From: Streptomyces sp. NBC_00247
GTDB taxonomy: Bacteria; Actinomycetota; Actinomycetes; Streptomycetales; Streptomycetaceae
Direction: 5' to 3'
DNA: 64,000 nt
NCBI RefSeq assembly: GCF_036188265.1
Contig: NZ_CP108093.1
Coordinates: 6,787,001 to 6,851,000 of the forward strand
Shown here: positions 43,701-63,290 of the stretch, in pieces
Layout of the letters: every line of letters begins with the position of its first letter
Position numbering within the stretch: the first letter of the stretch is position 1
Program-made: the position numbers and the translations under genes
The notes under the pieces: generated by a model
Databases searched by the model: none
Seen by the model: the letters and a program-made list of their open reading frames with translations, nothing else
Told to the model about the DNA's origin: nothing

Positions 43701-46700
43701 CGGACGGGTGACCTGGTGAGGTGGAACGGCCACGGGCTGCTCGACTACCTGGCCCGCGCCGACGACCAGGTCAAACTCCGCGGCTTCCGGATCGAGTTGG
43801 GCGAGGTGGAGGCCGCTCTCCTGGCGAACCCCGCCATCAGGGGCGCCTGTGCGGTGATCCGCGAGGACGCGCCCGGCCGGCGCCGCCTCGTCGCCTACGC
43901 CGTGACCGACGACCCCGCCGCGCGCCCCGTCGCCCTGCGGGACGGCCTCGCCGAGGCTCTCCCGCACCACATGGTGCCCTCCGCCGTCGTCGTACTGGAC
44001 GCCCTGCCCCTCCTGCCCAACGGCAAGGTGGACCGGCGCGCCCTGCCCGAACCCGATCCGCGCGCCGACGGCCCGGCCGGACCCGGGCGGCTCACCCTGC
44101 GGGAGGAACTGCTCGCCGGGATCTTCGCCGACGTCCTCCAGGTGGCCGAAGTCGGCCCGCACAGCGGCTTCTTCGACCTCGGCGGGCACTCGCTCCTCGC
44201 CATGCGCGTGGTGAGCCGCGTCCGCGCCGTACTGGGCGCCGAGATCGCCGTACGCACCCTCTTCGAGCACCCGACCGTCGCCGGCCTGGCCCGCGCCCTC
44301 GACCCGGCTGCCCGGACCCGCCCTCCCGTGGCCCCGGCCGAGCGGCGGCCCGATCCGCTGCCGCTCTCCTTCGCCCAGCGGCGGCTCTGGTTCCTCAACC
44401 GGCTCGAAGGACCCAGCTCCACCTACAACATCCCGCTGGTGCTCGAACTCGACGGCGCACTGGACACGGACGCGTTGCGCGCGGCGCTGCGCGACGTGTC
44501 GGAGCGGCACGAGTCCCTGCGCACCCTCTTCCCGGAACGGGACGGCACACCGCACCAGTCGGTCGTCGGCGCGGACATCGCCGCTCCCGCACTGCCGGTC
44601 GTGGACGTGGCCCGCGCCGATCTGGACGAGGCCGTCTTCGACGCCGTGCGCGAGCCGTTCGACGTCACCGCCGACCTGCCGCTGCGCGCCCTGCTGCTGC
44701 GCGCCGCCCCCGGTCGCCATGTCCTGGTGCTTGTCCTGCACCACATCGCGGGCGACGGCTGGTCCCTCGCCCCGCTCGCCCGTCATCTGGGCGAGGCCTA
44801 CCGGGACCGGCTGGCCGGCCGGGAACCCGCGCCGACGGCCGCCGGCGTGCTCCAGTACGCCGACTACACCCTCTGGCAGCACGCCACCCTGGGCGAGGAC
44901 ACCGCACCGCAGAGCGTGCTGGGCCGGCAACTGGCCCACTGGCACACCGCGCTCGCGGGACTGCCCGGCCTGATCGACCTGCCGCTGGACCGGCCGCGCC
45001 CGGTCACCGCCGACCCGAGGGGAGACGTCCACGAGTTCGACGTACCCCCCGCGCTCCACGCCCGGCTCCTGGTCCTGGCGAGGGAGTCGGGGAGCAGCCT
45101 CTTCATGGTGCTCCAGGCGGCGGTGGCCACCCTGTTGCACCGGCACGGCGCGGGCGACGACATCCCGCTCGGCACCCCTGTCGCCGGGCGCACCGACGAG
45201 GCGCTGGAGGACCTGGTCGGCTTCTTCGTCAACACCCTGGTCCTGCGCGCCGACCTGTCCGGCAATCCGACCTTCCGGGAACTCCTGGTGCGCGTCAGGG
45301 AGTTCGACCTCGCCGCCTACAGCAACCAGGACGTGCCGTTCGAGCGGCTGGTGGAGAGCCTCAACCCCGTCCGGGCAGGCGACCACCACCCGCTCTTCCA
45401 GACCATGCTGGTGCTGCAGAACCAGGAGACCGTCCGCCCCGAATTCCCCGGTCTCACCGTGGCGGACCGGCTCGTCCACAACGGTCTGAGCAAGTTCGAT
45501 CTCACCTTCGCCTTCACCGAGGAGCCCGAACACGGCGGCCTCACGTCCGGGATCGAATACGCCACCGCACTCTTCGACCGCGACACCGTCGAAACCCTCG
45601 CCGCCCGGCTGCTCCGCCTCCTGGAACAGGTGGCCTCGGACCCCGGCCGGCCGCTCGCCGGCTACGACCTGCTGACGGCCGGCGAACACGCCCGGGTCAC
45701 CCGCTGGGGCACCGGCCGCCCGATCGGCGAGGCCGCCCCGGACACCACCCTGCCCGCCCTCTTCGCCGCCCAGGCGCTCCGCACCCCGGACGCCGTCGCG
45801 GTCACCGACGACACCACCACCCTCAGCTACGCCGATCTCGACGCGCTCTCCGCCGACCTCGCCGGCGCACTGGCCGGACTCGGTGCCGGCCCCGAATCCG
45901 GTGTCGGCGTGCTGCTCGCGCGCTCGCCCGCCGTCGTGACGGCCTCCCTCGGCGCGGTCCGCGCGGCCGGTGCCTACGCGCCCATGGACGCGCGCTGGCC
46001 CGAGGAGCGGCTCGCCCAGGTCGCACAAGTCGCGTCGGTGCGGGTCCTCGTCGTCGACGAGGCGTCCCTCGCCTCCCCCTGGGTGGCGGCGACCGCAGGC
46101 CGGCTTCCGGTCCTGGTGGTGGACCGGCTCGGCCGCGTTCTGCGCGGTGCCCCCGAGCGGCCGGGCCACCCGGTCGCCGTACCGGGGCCGGACGCCCTCG
46201 CGTACACCATGTTCACCTCCGGCTCCACCGGTCTGCCCAAGGGCGTCGGTGTCACCCACGCCGACGTGGCCGCGCTGGCCGACGACTCCGCCTGGCGCGA
46301 GGGCGCGACCGACGCGGTGCTGATGCACTCGGCGTACGTCTTCGACGCCTCCACCTTCGAGATCTGGGCCCCGCTCCTGCGCGGCGGCACGATCGTCGTC
46401 GCGCCGGAGGGCGTCCTGGAGGCCCGCGTCCTCGGCGACGCCGTCCGCCGGCACGGCGTGAGCGCCGTCTTCCTGACGACCGCGCTCTTCAACGTGATCG
46501 CCGAGACCGACCCGGGGGCCTTCAGTGGCCTGCGCCTGGTGTGCGCCGGTGGCGAACTCGCCTCCCCGGACGCCATGCAGCGGATCGCCGCCGCCACGCC
46601 CGGCCTGCGCGTCCTCCATGTGTACGGGCCGACCGAGACCACCACCTTCGCAACCCGGTTCGACGTGGCCGCCGGGCTCCCGGCAGGGCCGCCGCCCGTC

Positions 46701-49700
46701 GGCCGCCCGCTCGACGGCATGCGGCTGTACGTGCTCGACGGCTCCCTCGGCCCGGTCGCGCCGGGCGTGGTGGGCGAGCTGTACCTCGCGGGGCGCGGGG
46801 TGTCCCGGGGCTACACCGGCCTGCCCGCGCCGACCGCCGGCCGCTACGTCGCCGATCCGTACGGCCCGGCGGGCGCACGGATGTACCGCACCGGTGACCT
46901 CGTCCGCTGGACGCCGGACGGGCACATCGCCTACGTGGCCCGTGCGGACGGCCAGGTGAAGCTGCGCGGCTACCGCATCGAACTCGGCGAGATCGAATCC
47001 GTCCTGGCCCGCTGCGAGGGGGTCGCCGACTCCTTCGCCGTCGTCCGCGAGGACACCCCGGGCGACCGGCGCCTCGTCGCCTACGTGGTGCCCGTGGCCG
47101 GTACGCGCCCGACGCCCGCCGACCTCGCCCGGTCGCTCGGCCGCTCCCTGCCCGCGTACATGGTGCCCTCCGCCTTCGTGCCGCTCGACGCGCTGCCGCT
47201 GACCGTCAACGGCAAGGTGGACCGGCGTGCTCTGCCCGCACCCGCGCCCGTCGACCGGGACCGCAAGGGGGCGGGCCGCACGGCCCGAGCGGTCCTCACC
47301 GTCCGGACCGCCCGGGAGGAGATCCTCCGCGGGCTCTTCGCCGACGTCCTCGGACTCGACGGGACGCACGTCGGCGGTGACAGCGACTTCTTCGCCCTCG
47401 GCGGACACTCCCTGCTCGCCACCCGCCTCGCCGCCCGCATCCGCACCGTGCTCGGCGTGGAGGTCCCGGTCAAGGCGCTCTTCGAGCACTCCACCCCGGC
47501 CGCCCTCGCCGCCGTGCTGGACGGCGCCGAGGAGGCCAGAAGACCCCTGGAGAGAACCGGAGAACGCCCCGATCCCCTGCCGCTCTCCTTCGCGCAGCAG
47601 CGCCTCTGGTTCCTCGGCCGGATGGAGGGGCCCAGCGCCACCTACAATGTGCCGCTGGTGCTCCGCCTGGACGGCCCGCTCGACGCGCGGGTCCTGGAGC
47701 AGGCCCTCGCGGACGTGGTCGGGCGCCACGAGAGCCTGCGCACCGTCTTCCCCGAAACCGACGGTGTCGCGCGGCAGTCGGTGCTCGACGCCGCCCGTGC
47801 CGACCTCGACCTGACGCCCCGCGACACCGACCTCGTGGACCTCGGCGACACACTCACGGCCGAGGTGGCGCACGCCTTCGACGTGAGCACCGAACTCCCG
47901 GTGCGCGCACGGCTGTTGAGGATCGCACCCGAAGCGCACGTCCTGGTGCTGGTCCTGCACCACATCGCCGGGGACGGCTGGTCGCTGGCCCCGCTCGCCC
48001 GCGACCTGGGCGAGGCGTACCGGGCGCGGGCCGCGGGCGAGGAGCCCGGCTGGACCCCGCTCGCCGTCCAGTACGCCGACTACACCCTCTGGCAGCGCGC
48101 ACTGCTCGGTGAGGAGGACGACCCCTCCAGTCAGGCCGCCCGCCAGCTCGCCTTCTGGCGCGCCGCACTCACCGGCGCCCCCGACCTGCTCGAACTGCCC
48201 GTCGACCGGCCGCGACCCGCCGTGCCGGCCCACTGCGGCGACGCGCATTCCTTCACCGTCGGTGCTGACACCCACCGGGCGCTCGCCGACGTGGCCCGGG
48301 CCCGGAGCAGCAGCCTCTTCATGGTCCTCCAGGCCGCTCTGGCGGTCCTCCTCTCCCGCCACGGAGCCGGTGAGGACATCCCGTTGGGCACCGCGGTCGC
48401 CGGCCGCACCGACGAGGCGCTCGACGACCTGGTCGGCTTCTTCGTCAACACCCTGGTGCTGCGCACCGATCTGAGCGGCGACCCCACCTTCGGTGAAGTC
48501 GTCGACCGGGTGCGGGACTTCGACCTGGCGGCCTACGCCCACCAGGACCTGCCGTTCGAGCGGCTGGTGGACGCCCTCAGCCCCGTCCGCGCCCAGAACC
48601 ACCACCCGCTGTTCCAGACCATGCTCGTCCTCCAGAACCAGACGGACGCCACGATCGGCCTGCCCGGACTGACGGTGACGGAACAGCCCGTCCACACCGG
48701 CATCAGCAAGTTCGACCTGACCTTCACCTTCACGGAGGAGCACGACGACTCGGGGCGGCCGGCCGGTCTCCGGGGCGTCCTGGAGTTCTCCACCGAACTC
48801 TTCGTGCCCGCCACCGCCCACGCCCTGGCCGCCCGGCTGACCGGCCTCCTCACCGCCCTCTCCGCCGATCCCGCCCGGCGCGTGAACGCCGTGGAGGTCC
48901 TCGGCCCGGACGAGCTACGGAGCCTGGACCGCGTCGCGCACGGCCCGACCCGCTCCGGGCCCGCCCGTACCGTGCCCGAGGCGTTCCGCGCGCAAGTCGC
49001 CCGCACCCCCGGGGCGCGGGCCGTACGCGACGGCGGCGACGGCCTCACCTTCGGTGAACTCGATCTGCTGTCCGACGACTTGGCACACCACCTGCGTGAC
49101 CGGGGCATCGGCCGGGGCGACCTGGTCGCGCTGGCCCTGGAAGGCACCGCGGACCAGGTCCTCGCGATGCTCGCGGTCACGAAGGCCGGAGCGGCCTATC
49201 TGCCGGTCGACCTGGAGTACCCCGAGGCGCGTATCGCCCACATGCTCGAAGACGCCCGTCCGGCGCTGCTCCTCACCCACACCGGCCGCGCCGCACACCT
49301 CACCCTGCCCGCCCTGGCGATCGACGCCCGCGCCGCCTGGTCCACCGGGCGCGCCACGCCGCCCGTCCCGGCGCCCGACCCGAGCGACGCGGCATACGTC
49401 ATCTACACCTCGGGCTCGACCGGCACCCCGAAGGGAGTGGTGGTCACCCACGCCTCGCTCACCAACCACATGGCGTGGATGGCGGACCACCTCGGCCTCA
49501 CCGGCGACGACCGGGTCCTCGCCCGCACCTCGCCGAGCTTCGACGCCTCGGTCTGGGAGACCTGGCTGCCGCTGCTGCACGGCGGCTCGACCTGCCCCGT
49601 GCCGCCCGCCCTCAACCACGACCCCGCCGGGCTGCTGGCCAGGATGCGTGCCGAAGGCGTGACCGTGGCCCAGTTCGTGCCCTCGCACCTCGCGGTCGTC

Positions 49701-52282
49701 CTCACCGAGACGTCTCCCGGCCAGGCCCCCGAAACGCTGCGGGCCGTCCTGTGCGGCGGCGAACCCCTGCCCCGGGCACTGGCGGGACGCGTCGCACGGG
49801 ACTGGCGGACCGAGGTGCACAACCTCTACGGGCCGACCGAGGCCACCATCGACGCCACCGCCCACCACCACCGTGCCGCCGAAGCCGGCGGACCGGCGGG
49901 GGAGGGGAGCGTGCCGCTCGGACACCCGGTCGACAACACCCGCGCCTACGTCCTCGACGCGGGTCTGCGGCCCGTGCCGCCCGGCGTCACCGGCGAACTG
50001 CACCTCGCGGGCGACGGGCTCGCCCGCGGCTATCTGGGCCGCCCCGGCCTGACCGCCGCACGGTTCGTCGCCGACCCGTACGGACCCGCCGGAAGCCGGA
50101 TGTACCGCACCGGCGACCTCGTCCGGCGGCACGCCGACGGCCTGCTCACCCATGTCGGCCGCGCCGACGACCAGGTCAAGGTGAACGGATTCCGCATCGA
50201 GCCGGGTGAGATCGAGGCCGCGCTCGCCGCACTCGACGGCGTGGCCGCCGCCTGCGTCCTGGTCCGTGAGGACCGGCCCGGCGAGCGGCGCCTGGTCGCC
50301 TACACCGTCCCCGGCACACGCGACGGCGACCCGGCGCCGGCGGAGCGCGAACTGCGCACCCGCCTCGCCGGGACCCTGCCGCCGTACATGGTGCCCGCCG
50401 TCTTCGTGACCCTGGACGCGCTGCCGCTGCTGCCCAACGGCAAGACCGACCGGCGGGCCCTGCCCGCCCCGGACCGACCCGCCGCCGTGCGCTCCGGCGG
50501 ACGGCCGCGCACCGAGAGGGAACGGGCCCTCTGCGAGGTGTTCGCCTCGGTCCTGCACGTGCCCTCCGTCCGTACCGACGACGACTTCTTCGCGCTCGGC
50601 GGCGACAGCATCCTCTCCATCCAGCTCGTCAGCCGGGTGCGCGAGGCCGGCCTCCGGGTCACCCCCCGCGACGTCTTCGTCCACCGCACGCCCGAGGCCA
50701 TCGCCGCCGCGTCCACCGCGCTCGACCACGGCGACGCGTCCGGCCCGGCCGCCTTCGCGCCCGACGGGCGAGGGGCCGGCACCATGCCGGCGACCCCCAT
50801 CGTCGCCTGGTTCCTGGAGCGCCCCGGAACCACGGACGGCTACAACCAGTCCGCAGTGCTGCGCACGCCGCTGGGAGCCGCCCCGGAAAGCCTGACCGCC
50901 GCCCTGCAACTCCTCATCGACCAGCACGACATGCTCCGGCTCCGCGTGACGGAGGCGGCCGGGGGCGAGCCCGTCCTCGAAGCGCTGCCCCGGGGCTCCG
51001 TCGCCGCCGGCGACCGGTTCACCCGGATCGACCTCGTGGGTCTCGGCTCCGAAGCGGTCCGGGCCGCCGTCACCGAGGCGGGCGAGGAGGCCCGCGGCCG
51101 GCTCAGCCCCTCGGACGGCAACGTCGTGGAGGCCGTCTGGTGCGACGCGGGGCCCCGGGCGCGCGGCCGGCTGCTCCTCGTCATCCACCACCTGGCCGTC
51201 GACGCCGTCTCCTGGCGCATCCTCGCCGACGATCTGGCCGCCGCCTGGCGGACCGTCACCGAAAGTCCCGGGCCGCACGCGGCCCTCCCCGCCACCACCT
51301 CCTACCGGCAGTGGGCACACCTCCTCGCCGCCCAGGCGCGCGACGCGGCACGCGAGGCGGAACTGCCGCTCTGGGAAGCGATGTTCACTACCCCTGACTC
51401 GCGACTGGGACACCGCCCGCTCGACCCCGGCCGGGACACCGCCGACCGGACCCGCACCCTCGTCACCCGACTGCCCGCCACCTGGACCCGGCCCCTCCTC
51501 ACCACCGTTCCCACCGCTTTCCACGCCGGAGTGGACGACGTACTGCTCACCGGCCTCGCCCTCGCGGTGAGCGCCCGGCGCGCGGAAGGGACTCCGGGCG
51601 GGACGGACGGCCCCAGCGTCCTCGTCGACCTGGAGGGCCACGGCCGCGAGCAGATCGACGAGAGCCTCGACCTGTCCCGTACCGTCGGCTGGTTCACCAG
51701 CCTGTACCCGGTCAGGCTGGACCCCGGCCCGCTCGACCCCCGCGACCCCGGGCGCTTCGACGCCGCCCTGGCCCAACGCGCCCTCAAGCGCGTCAAGGAA
51801 CAGCTGCGGACCGTCCCCGACCACGGAGTCGGCTACGGGATGCTGCGCCGGCTCAACGCGACGACCCGCCCCCGGCTGGCCACCGCCCCCGACCCCCAGA
51901 TCGGCTTCAACTACCTGGGGAGGTACGGGGCTTCCAGGGACACGGGGGAGTCGGGCGGAGCCGACTGGGAGGTGCTGCTCGACGCCGGCGGTCCGCGGTC
52001 CCAGGACCCCGGCATGCCCGTCCACCACGTGCTCGACATCAACGCGCACACCGAGGACGGACCTGAGGGACCGACCCTGGTGACCCGATGGACCTGGCCC
52101 GTCGAACTCCTCCCGGACAAGGACGTGGAAGCCCTGGCCGAGGCCTTCGCCCGTGCCCTGCGCGTACTCGCCGAAGACGCCGGACGGCCCGACGCGGGCG
52201 GCTGGACGCCGTCCGACCTCCCCCTGGTCTCCCTGGACCAGGCCCAGATCGACCGACTGCAGAACAAGTGGGGTGGACGCAA

Positions 52283-52286
<4 letters not shown>
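37800..52286 (+). CDS. Four-module nonribosomal peptide synthetase with terminal epimerase (NRPS1)
   Basis: A 4828-aa cytoplasmic assembly line, order C-A-PCP / C-A-PCP / C-A-PCP / C-A-PCP-E. Condensation motifs are HHIVVDG (149), HHVVADG (1250), HHIAGDG (2314) and HHIAGDG (3387). Carrier serines are 1039, 2131, 3204 (GGHSL) and 4270 (GGDSI, the form seen before epimerases). The epimerase has HHLAVDAVSW at 4463. Pocket residues read against GrsA give DAFFVAVT for A1 and A3 and DAWQLGLI(D) for A2 and A4, the latter close to the Gln code. The start ATG has AAAGGTG about 9 nt upstream and opens directly into the first C domain. The end overlaps NRPS2 as GTGA. No initiating A-PCP or acyl-ligase precedes it, so the first C domain probably accepts an acyl group or carrier made elsewhere. 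Confidence 0.96.
37842..41030 (+). other. NRPS module 1: C(starter-like)-A-PCP
   Basis: The C domain (about residues 15-480) is unlike the other five in the line: it opens FELTAAQQGVWYGQL, as in first C domains of EntF-type or acyl-initiated NRPSs. The A domain (about 497-1000) has TSGSTG and the pocket residues D-A-F-F-V-A-V-T, resembling aliphatic (Ile/Val) codes but with Ala in place of the usual Gly at the sixth position. The carrier Ser is 1039. Confidence 0.75.
41080..44290 (+). other. NRPS module 2: C-A(Gln)-PCP
   Basis: An LCL-type C domain (PLSFAQRRLWFL opening, HHVVADG) contains a Gly/Glu/Thr-rich insert encoded by a 9-bp tandem repeat. The A domain has pocket residues D-A-W-Q-L-G-L-I-D; the published Gln code differs only at the fifth position. 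Carrier Ser 2131. Confidence 0.78.
44350..47520 (+). other. NRPS module 3: C-A-PCP
   Basis: LCL-type C domain (HHIAGDG). The A domain has the same pocket string as module 1 (DAFFVAVT) and near-identical flanks such as LFLTTALFNV and LHVYGPTETTTFA, so both should activate the same residue. Carrier Ser 3204. Confidence 0.75.
47570..52180 (+). other. NRPS module 4: C-A(Gln)-PCP-E
   Basis: LCL-type C domain, A domain with the same Gln-like pocket as module 2 (DAWQLGLID), a GGDSI carrier, then an epimerase (about residues 4330-4790) with HHLAVDAVSW and GFNYLGRYG. The fourth residue should be D-Gln. The C domain of the next protein is of the DCL type, as required. Confidence 0.82.
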
Positions 52287-59911
<7,625 letters not shown>

Positions 59912-60044
59912 CGGAATCCGGGGACGGGGGGATGCCCCTCTCCGTCCCCGGAGCCGGCCGGACCGCGGCTGGTGTGGTCGCCTCCTGCCGGTGGCGGCGA
60001 AAAGCCGTCGCCCCGCAGGGGTTTCGCCGCGCAAGCTGTCCCGC

Positions 60045-61169
60045 ATGACCGACCTCGACACCCTCGTCCCGCCCGCCGACCTCGCCGCCGCCATGGAGGC
60101 GGGCCACGTCAGCCGGAAAACCCATCCGACCCTGCCCCTGTCGATCTACACCTACACGCGGGAGTGCCAGTACGGGCACGTGTGGACGCCGGTCACCATG
60201 CGCTGCCGTGGCCTGATCGCCGACGACCTCTCCGGCGCGGTGGTCGCCCTGCCGTTCCCGAAGATCTTCCTGACGGCCATGCACGGAGCGCACGACTTCG
60301 CGCCGCCGCTGCCCGCCGAGCCGTTCGAGATATTCGAGAAGACGGACGGCTCGCTGATCATCGTCTTCCACTACGACGGCGGCTGGCACGCCGCGTCGAA
60401 GGGCAGTTTCGTCTCCGCGCAGGCCCAATGGGCCCAGGCCGTCCTCGACGCCGCCGACCTGTCCGGCCTCGACCCCGAACTCACCTACCTCGCCGAGGCG
60501 ATCTACCCCGCCAATCGGGTCGTCGTCGACTACGGGCGGCGCGAAGACCTCGTCCTCCTCGCCGCCTACCGGCCGGCCGCCCGCGTGGAGGAGCCGCTGG
60601 CCGCCGTCGCCCCGGGCTGGAAGCCCATCGGGACGGTCGTCCGGTGCTGGGGTCTGCGGGACGGTCTCGCGGAACTGGAGCGGCTGGCCGCCACGAGTAC
60701 CACCCTGGACGGAGTGAGGGCCGACGGTACGGACGAGGAGGGGTACGTCATCCGCTACGCCTCCGGAGCCAGGGCGAAGATCAAACTGTCCGCCTACCTG
60801 GCCCTGCACAAGCTGTTCACCGGCACGAACGAACGGACCGTCTGGGAAGTGCTGGCGTCCGGTCAGGACCCGGCGGTCCTGTTCGACGAGGTGCCCGACG
60901 AGTTCGCCGACTGGACCCGCGCCGTCGCGGCCTCCCTGCACGAGCGGCACGACCGGCTCGTCGAGCGGGTGACGGAGGAGTACGGCCGGGTGATCGCGGC
61001 CCTCCCCGCCGACGCCGACCGCAGGGCCTTCGCCCTGGAAGCGGCCGAAAGCGCGCACCGGGGCATCCTGTTCCTCCTCCACGACGGCCGCGACGGCGCC
61101 GTCAGCGCCTGGGCGTGGAGGGAGGTCAAGCCGCGCCGCGACAGGCCCTTCCGGAACGCCGAGGACTGA
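60045..61169 (+). CDS. T4 RNA ligase 1-like (Rnl1) ATP-dependent RNA ligase
   Basis: A 374-aa nucleotidyltransferase-superfamily ligase joining RNA ends. The motifs are in order: RGLIAD upstream of the lysine, motif I KTDG with adenylated Lys99, motif IIIa TYLAEAIYPANRVVVDY, motif IV EEGYVIRY and motif V KIKLSAYL. A C-terminal helical domain of about 120 residues follows. The ATG has no clear ribosome site; an in-frame GTG at 59991 would add 18 residues. No polynucleotide kinase or phosphatase partner is nearby. It follows the NRPS by 133 nt on the same strand but has no evident link to peptide synthesis. Confidence 0.9.
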   Translation: MTDLDTLVPPADLAAAMEAGHVSRKTHPTLPLSIYTYTRECQYGHVWTPVTMRCRGLIADDLSGAVVALPFPKIFLTAMHGAHDFAPPLPAEPFEIFEKTDGSLIIVFHYDGGWHAASKGSFVSAQAQWAQAVLDAADLSGLDPELTYLAEAIYPANRVVVDYGRREDLVLLAAYRPAARVEEPLAAVAPGWKPIGTVVRCWGLRDGLAELERLAATSTTLDGVRADGTDEEGYVIRYASGARAKIKLSAYLALHKLFTGTNERTVWEVLASGQDPAVLFDEVPDEFADWTRAVAASLHERHDRLVERVTEEYGRVIAALPADADRRAFALEAAESAHRGILFLLHDGRDGAVSAWAWREVKPRRDRPFRNAED

Positions 61170-61175
61170 CACCGA

Positions 61176-61247
61176 CGGTGACGTGGCTTCCCGGGCGGCC
61201 GGCCGGACGGACCACCGCCCCGGCCGCACCGGCGGACCACGTCACCG
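61176..61247. terminator. Probable bidirectional terminator
   Basis: Outer arms 61176-61186 and 61237-61247 (CGGTGACGTGG and its complement) pair over 11 bp; the 50-nt interior is itself G/C-rich and partly self-complementary. It lies between converging RNA ligase and secreted-protein genes. Confidence 0.6.
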
Positions 61248-61265
61248 CCCTCGCCCTCTCCCGGA

Positions 61266-62720
61266 TCAGCCGTTGTTGATGCGCACCACTCCGGTGATGG
61301 TCCCCTGGTAGACCACGCCGCCCGGGGCGATGGAGCCCACCATCTGGAGGGAGTCGAAGAGCGAGCCGGTACCGACGGACTTGGTACGGACCGTCTTGCC
61401 GGTCTCCGGGTCGATCTCCGCGTAGGCGAAGTTGTCCAGGACGGACGTGCTGGTGGTTCCCGGGATGAGCGGGCTGCGGACGATGGTGTGGAGGAGGCCG
61501 TCCGCCGTGGACAGCCGGGGCACGGCCGAGGAGCGGATGCCGGTGTCCCACTTCAGGTCGCAGCCGGAGCCGTCCGCGCGTACGTCGACCCGGCTGAAGC
61601 CGCCCGTGAAGTCGGCGGAGGCGGGGACGCTGGTGCCGGCGTTCTGCGGGAGGGCGGGGTAGGGGTAGCCGTACGTGCTGGCGACGAAGACGGAGTTGCC
61701 CACCGCGACGGGGGAGTTCTCGCTTCCGCTGCCGGACTTGAGCACCGGGACCGAGCAGACCTGGGCGCCGGTGTCGGTCCGGTACACGAGGAGGTTCTCG
61801 GTGGGCGAGGCGTTGTCCACGATGGTGACGTAGTCGGTGCCGGTGCGCGGCCCGAAGAACGTCGGGGTCGAACCGGTGCCCCAGCTCAGCTGACCGGGCT
61901 TGCGGGCGGGCCCGCGGTCGTAGGCCTGCCGCCAGGCGATGGTGGGCGTGCCGTCCGCGGCGGCGGTCAGCAGATACGTGGCGTGGCTGGTCGCGATCGA
62001 CGTGCCGGCCGCTGCCGTCGAGATCGAGTTGTCGATGCGCTCCCCGGCGGGCAGGGCCAGGGAACGGACGGTGCCGGTGGTGTCGTCGGCGGTGCCGACC
62101 ACGCCGCCACCGGTGGCGAACCAGACGCGGCCCTGCCAGTCCGGCGACACCCCGGTGACGGCGTCGCCCTCCGGTACGGCCCCGGCCAGCGAGAGTGAAC
62201 TCGCGACGAACAGTTCCCAGTTGCCCGAGGCGTTCCGGCGGTGACCGATGCGGAGCAGGGTGCGGTTCCCGTCGACGGCGACGAGGCGGTCCTGGTTGTC
62301 GAGGTAGGCGTACACCCCGCCCAGCAGCGAGCCCTTGGCGATGGTGAGCGTCGTCAGCGACGCGCCGGACGCCGGGTCGAGCAGGTGCACGGTGGGCACC
62401 TGGCCGAAGATCGGCGTGCAGAGGGCCACCGGGTAGCCGTCCGACCCGACCAGGATCGTGGGGCAAGCCGACTGGAGGGCGACCCGCTTCGAGGTCAGCG
62501 AACCCGTCCCCGGCCCGGGAAGCGGGGTGGCGTCGGACGAGCCGGTGTCGCCGTGCATGGTCGCGGTGCCCTGGGGGCCGCTGTACGGGTTGTGCGGCGG
62601 CAGCGGACCGGACGTCGTCGCGGCCTGGGCCGGGAAAGCCGCCGCCAGGGTGAAGAGGGTGGCGGCGCCCAGCACTGCGGCACGCGGGAACAGGGACGGA
62701 CGAGGCACGGTGGAGTCCAT
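61266..62720 (-). CDS. Secreted beta-propeller-like protein
   Basis: A 484-aa exported protein. The signal peptide at about residues 1-33 ends PAQAAT. The rest is a series of beta-strand repeats, each with a Gly/Asp-rich turn (VHLLDPASGASL, YAYLDNQDRLVAVDG, VSPDWQGRVWFATGGG, YAEIDPETGKTV), as in quinoprotein/SMP-30-like propellers. No catalytic residues can be named. I prefer the ATG at 62720 because the signal peptide then has normal length; an in-frame ATG at 62780 would add 20 Arg-rich residues. Neither has a good ribosome site. Confidence 0.75.
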   Translation of the reverse strand: MDSTVPRPSLFPRAAVLGAATLFTLAAAFPAQAATTSGPLPPHNPYSGPQGTATMHGDTGSSDATPLPGPGTGSLTSKRVALQSACPTILVGSDGYPVALCTPIFGQVPTVHLLDPASGASLTTLTIAKGSLLGGVYAYLDNQDRLVAVDGNRTLLRIGHRRNASGNWELFVASSLSLAGAVPEGDAVTGVSPDWQGRVWFATGGGVVGTADDTTGTVRSLALPAGERIDNSISTAAAGTSIATSHATYLLTAAADGTPTIAWRQAYDRGPARKPGQLSWGTGSTPTFFGPRTGTDYVTIVDNASPTENLLVYRTDTGAQVCSVPVLKSGSGSENSPVAVGNSVFVASTYGYPYPALPQNAGTSVPASADFTGGFSRVDVRADGSGCDLKWDTGIRSSAVPRLSTADGLLHTIVRSPLIPGTTSTSVLDNFAYAEIDPETGKTVRTKSVGTGSLFDSLQMVGSIAPGGVVYQGTITGVVRINNG

Positions 62721-63181
62721 TCGGGAGAGGACGGCAGGGGGCAGCCGACGGCGACGGACGGCAGCCGAGAACGCGGACATCCGTGAGGAATCGGTAGATG
62801 CTGACCGATGGGGGCAGAGTTCGTCCGCAGGCGACGTCAGGGGCGACGGAGCGAGCCGATGGGTGTCACTGCCAGGAGGCCGACGGTCCGGGGCCGCGGT
62901 GCGGAGGGACGTCGAAGAGGAGAACCCGGGGTGCGGGAGAGGCGCCGAGAAGCGGCGGAACGTCCCGTCGGGACCGGACCGGTGGGATCAGCGACAGAGT
63001 GCGCTGGACTGCCTGCACTGGTCCACGTGGCGACGGGCCACGAGCAGGGCGGGTGCGTACCCGAGTTCCCCAGGGGTTGTCATGGTCACGAACCTTGGCA
63101 GTCGTGCCGTGCCCGGGCAATGGGCGGTCCACATGATGGACGGACAAACCTGCCGGCTACGGCAGTTCTCGCCCGAAAGCC

Positions 63182-63214
63182 GATGCCCGGCAGGGCGGGG
63201 CCCTGCCGGGCATC
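63182..63214 (-). terminator. Terminator of the CBM2 enzyme gene
   Basis: Perfect 14-bp arms at 63182-63195 and 63201-63214 with a CGGGG loop, about 80 nt downstream of the stop codon. Confidence 0.82.
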
Positions 63215-63224
63215 GGGTCGGAAC

Positions 63225-63290
63225 GGTCGGACCGGAGGGGTCGGACGACGGTGGTCGGACCGGGGGATCGGGCGAGGGTGGTCGGACCGG
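63225..63290. repeat. Three direct copies of GGTCGGACCGG
   Basis: Copies start at 63225, 63253 and 63280, spaced 28 and 27 nt. Each is an interrupted GGTC/GACC palindrome. They lie between a stop codon and its terminator, so they would be in the 3' end of the transcript. Confidence 0.55.

Noticed and set aside
36813..48821. A 4002-codon open frame on the minus strand opposite NRPS1
   Set aside because: It is the mirror of a strongly biased G/C-rich gene: stop codons are rare on the opposite strand. Its sequence is low-complexity Gly/Arg/Val with no domain, while the + strand has complete NRPS motifs.
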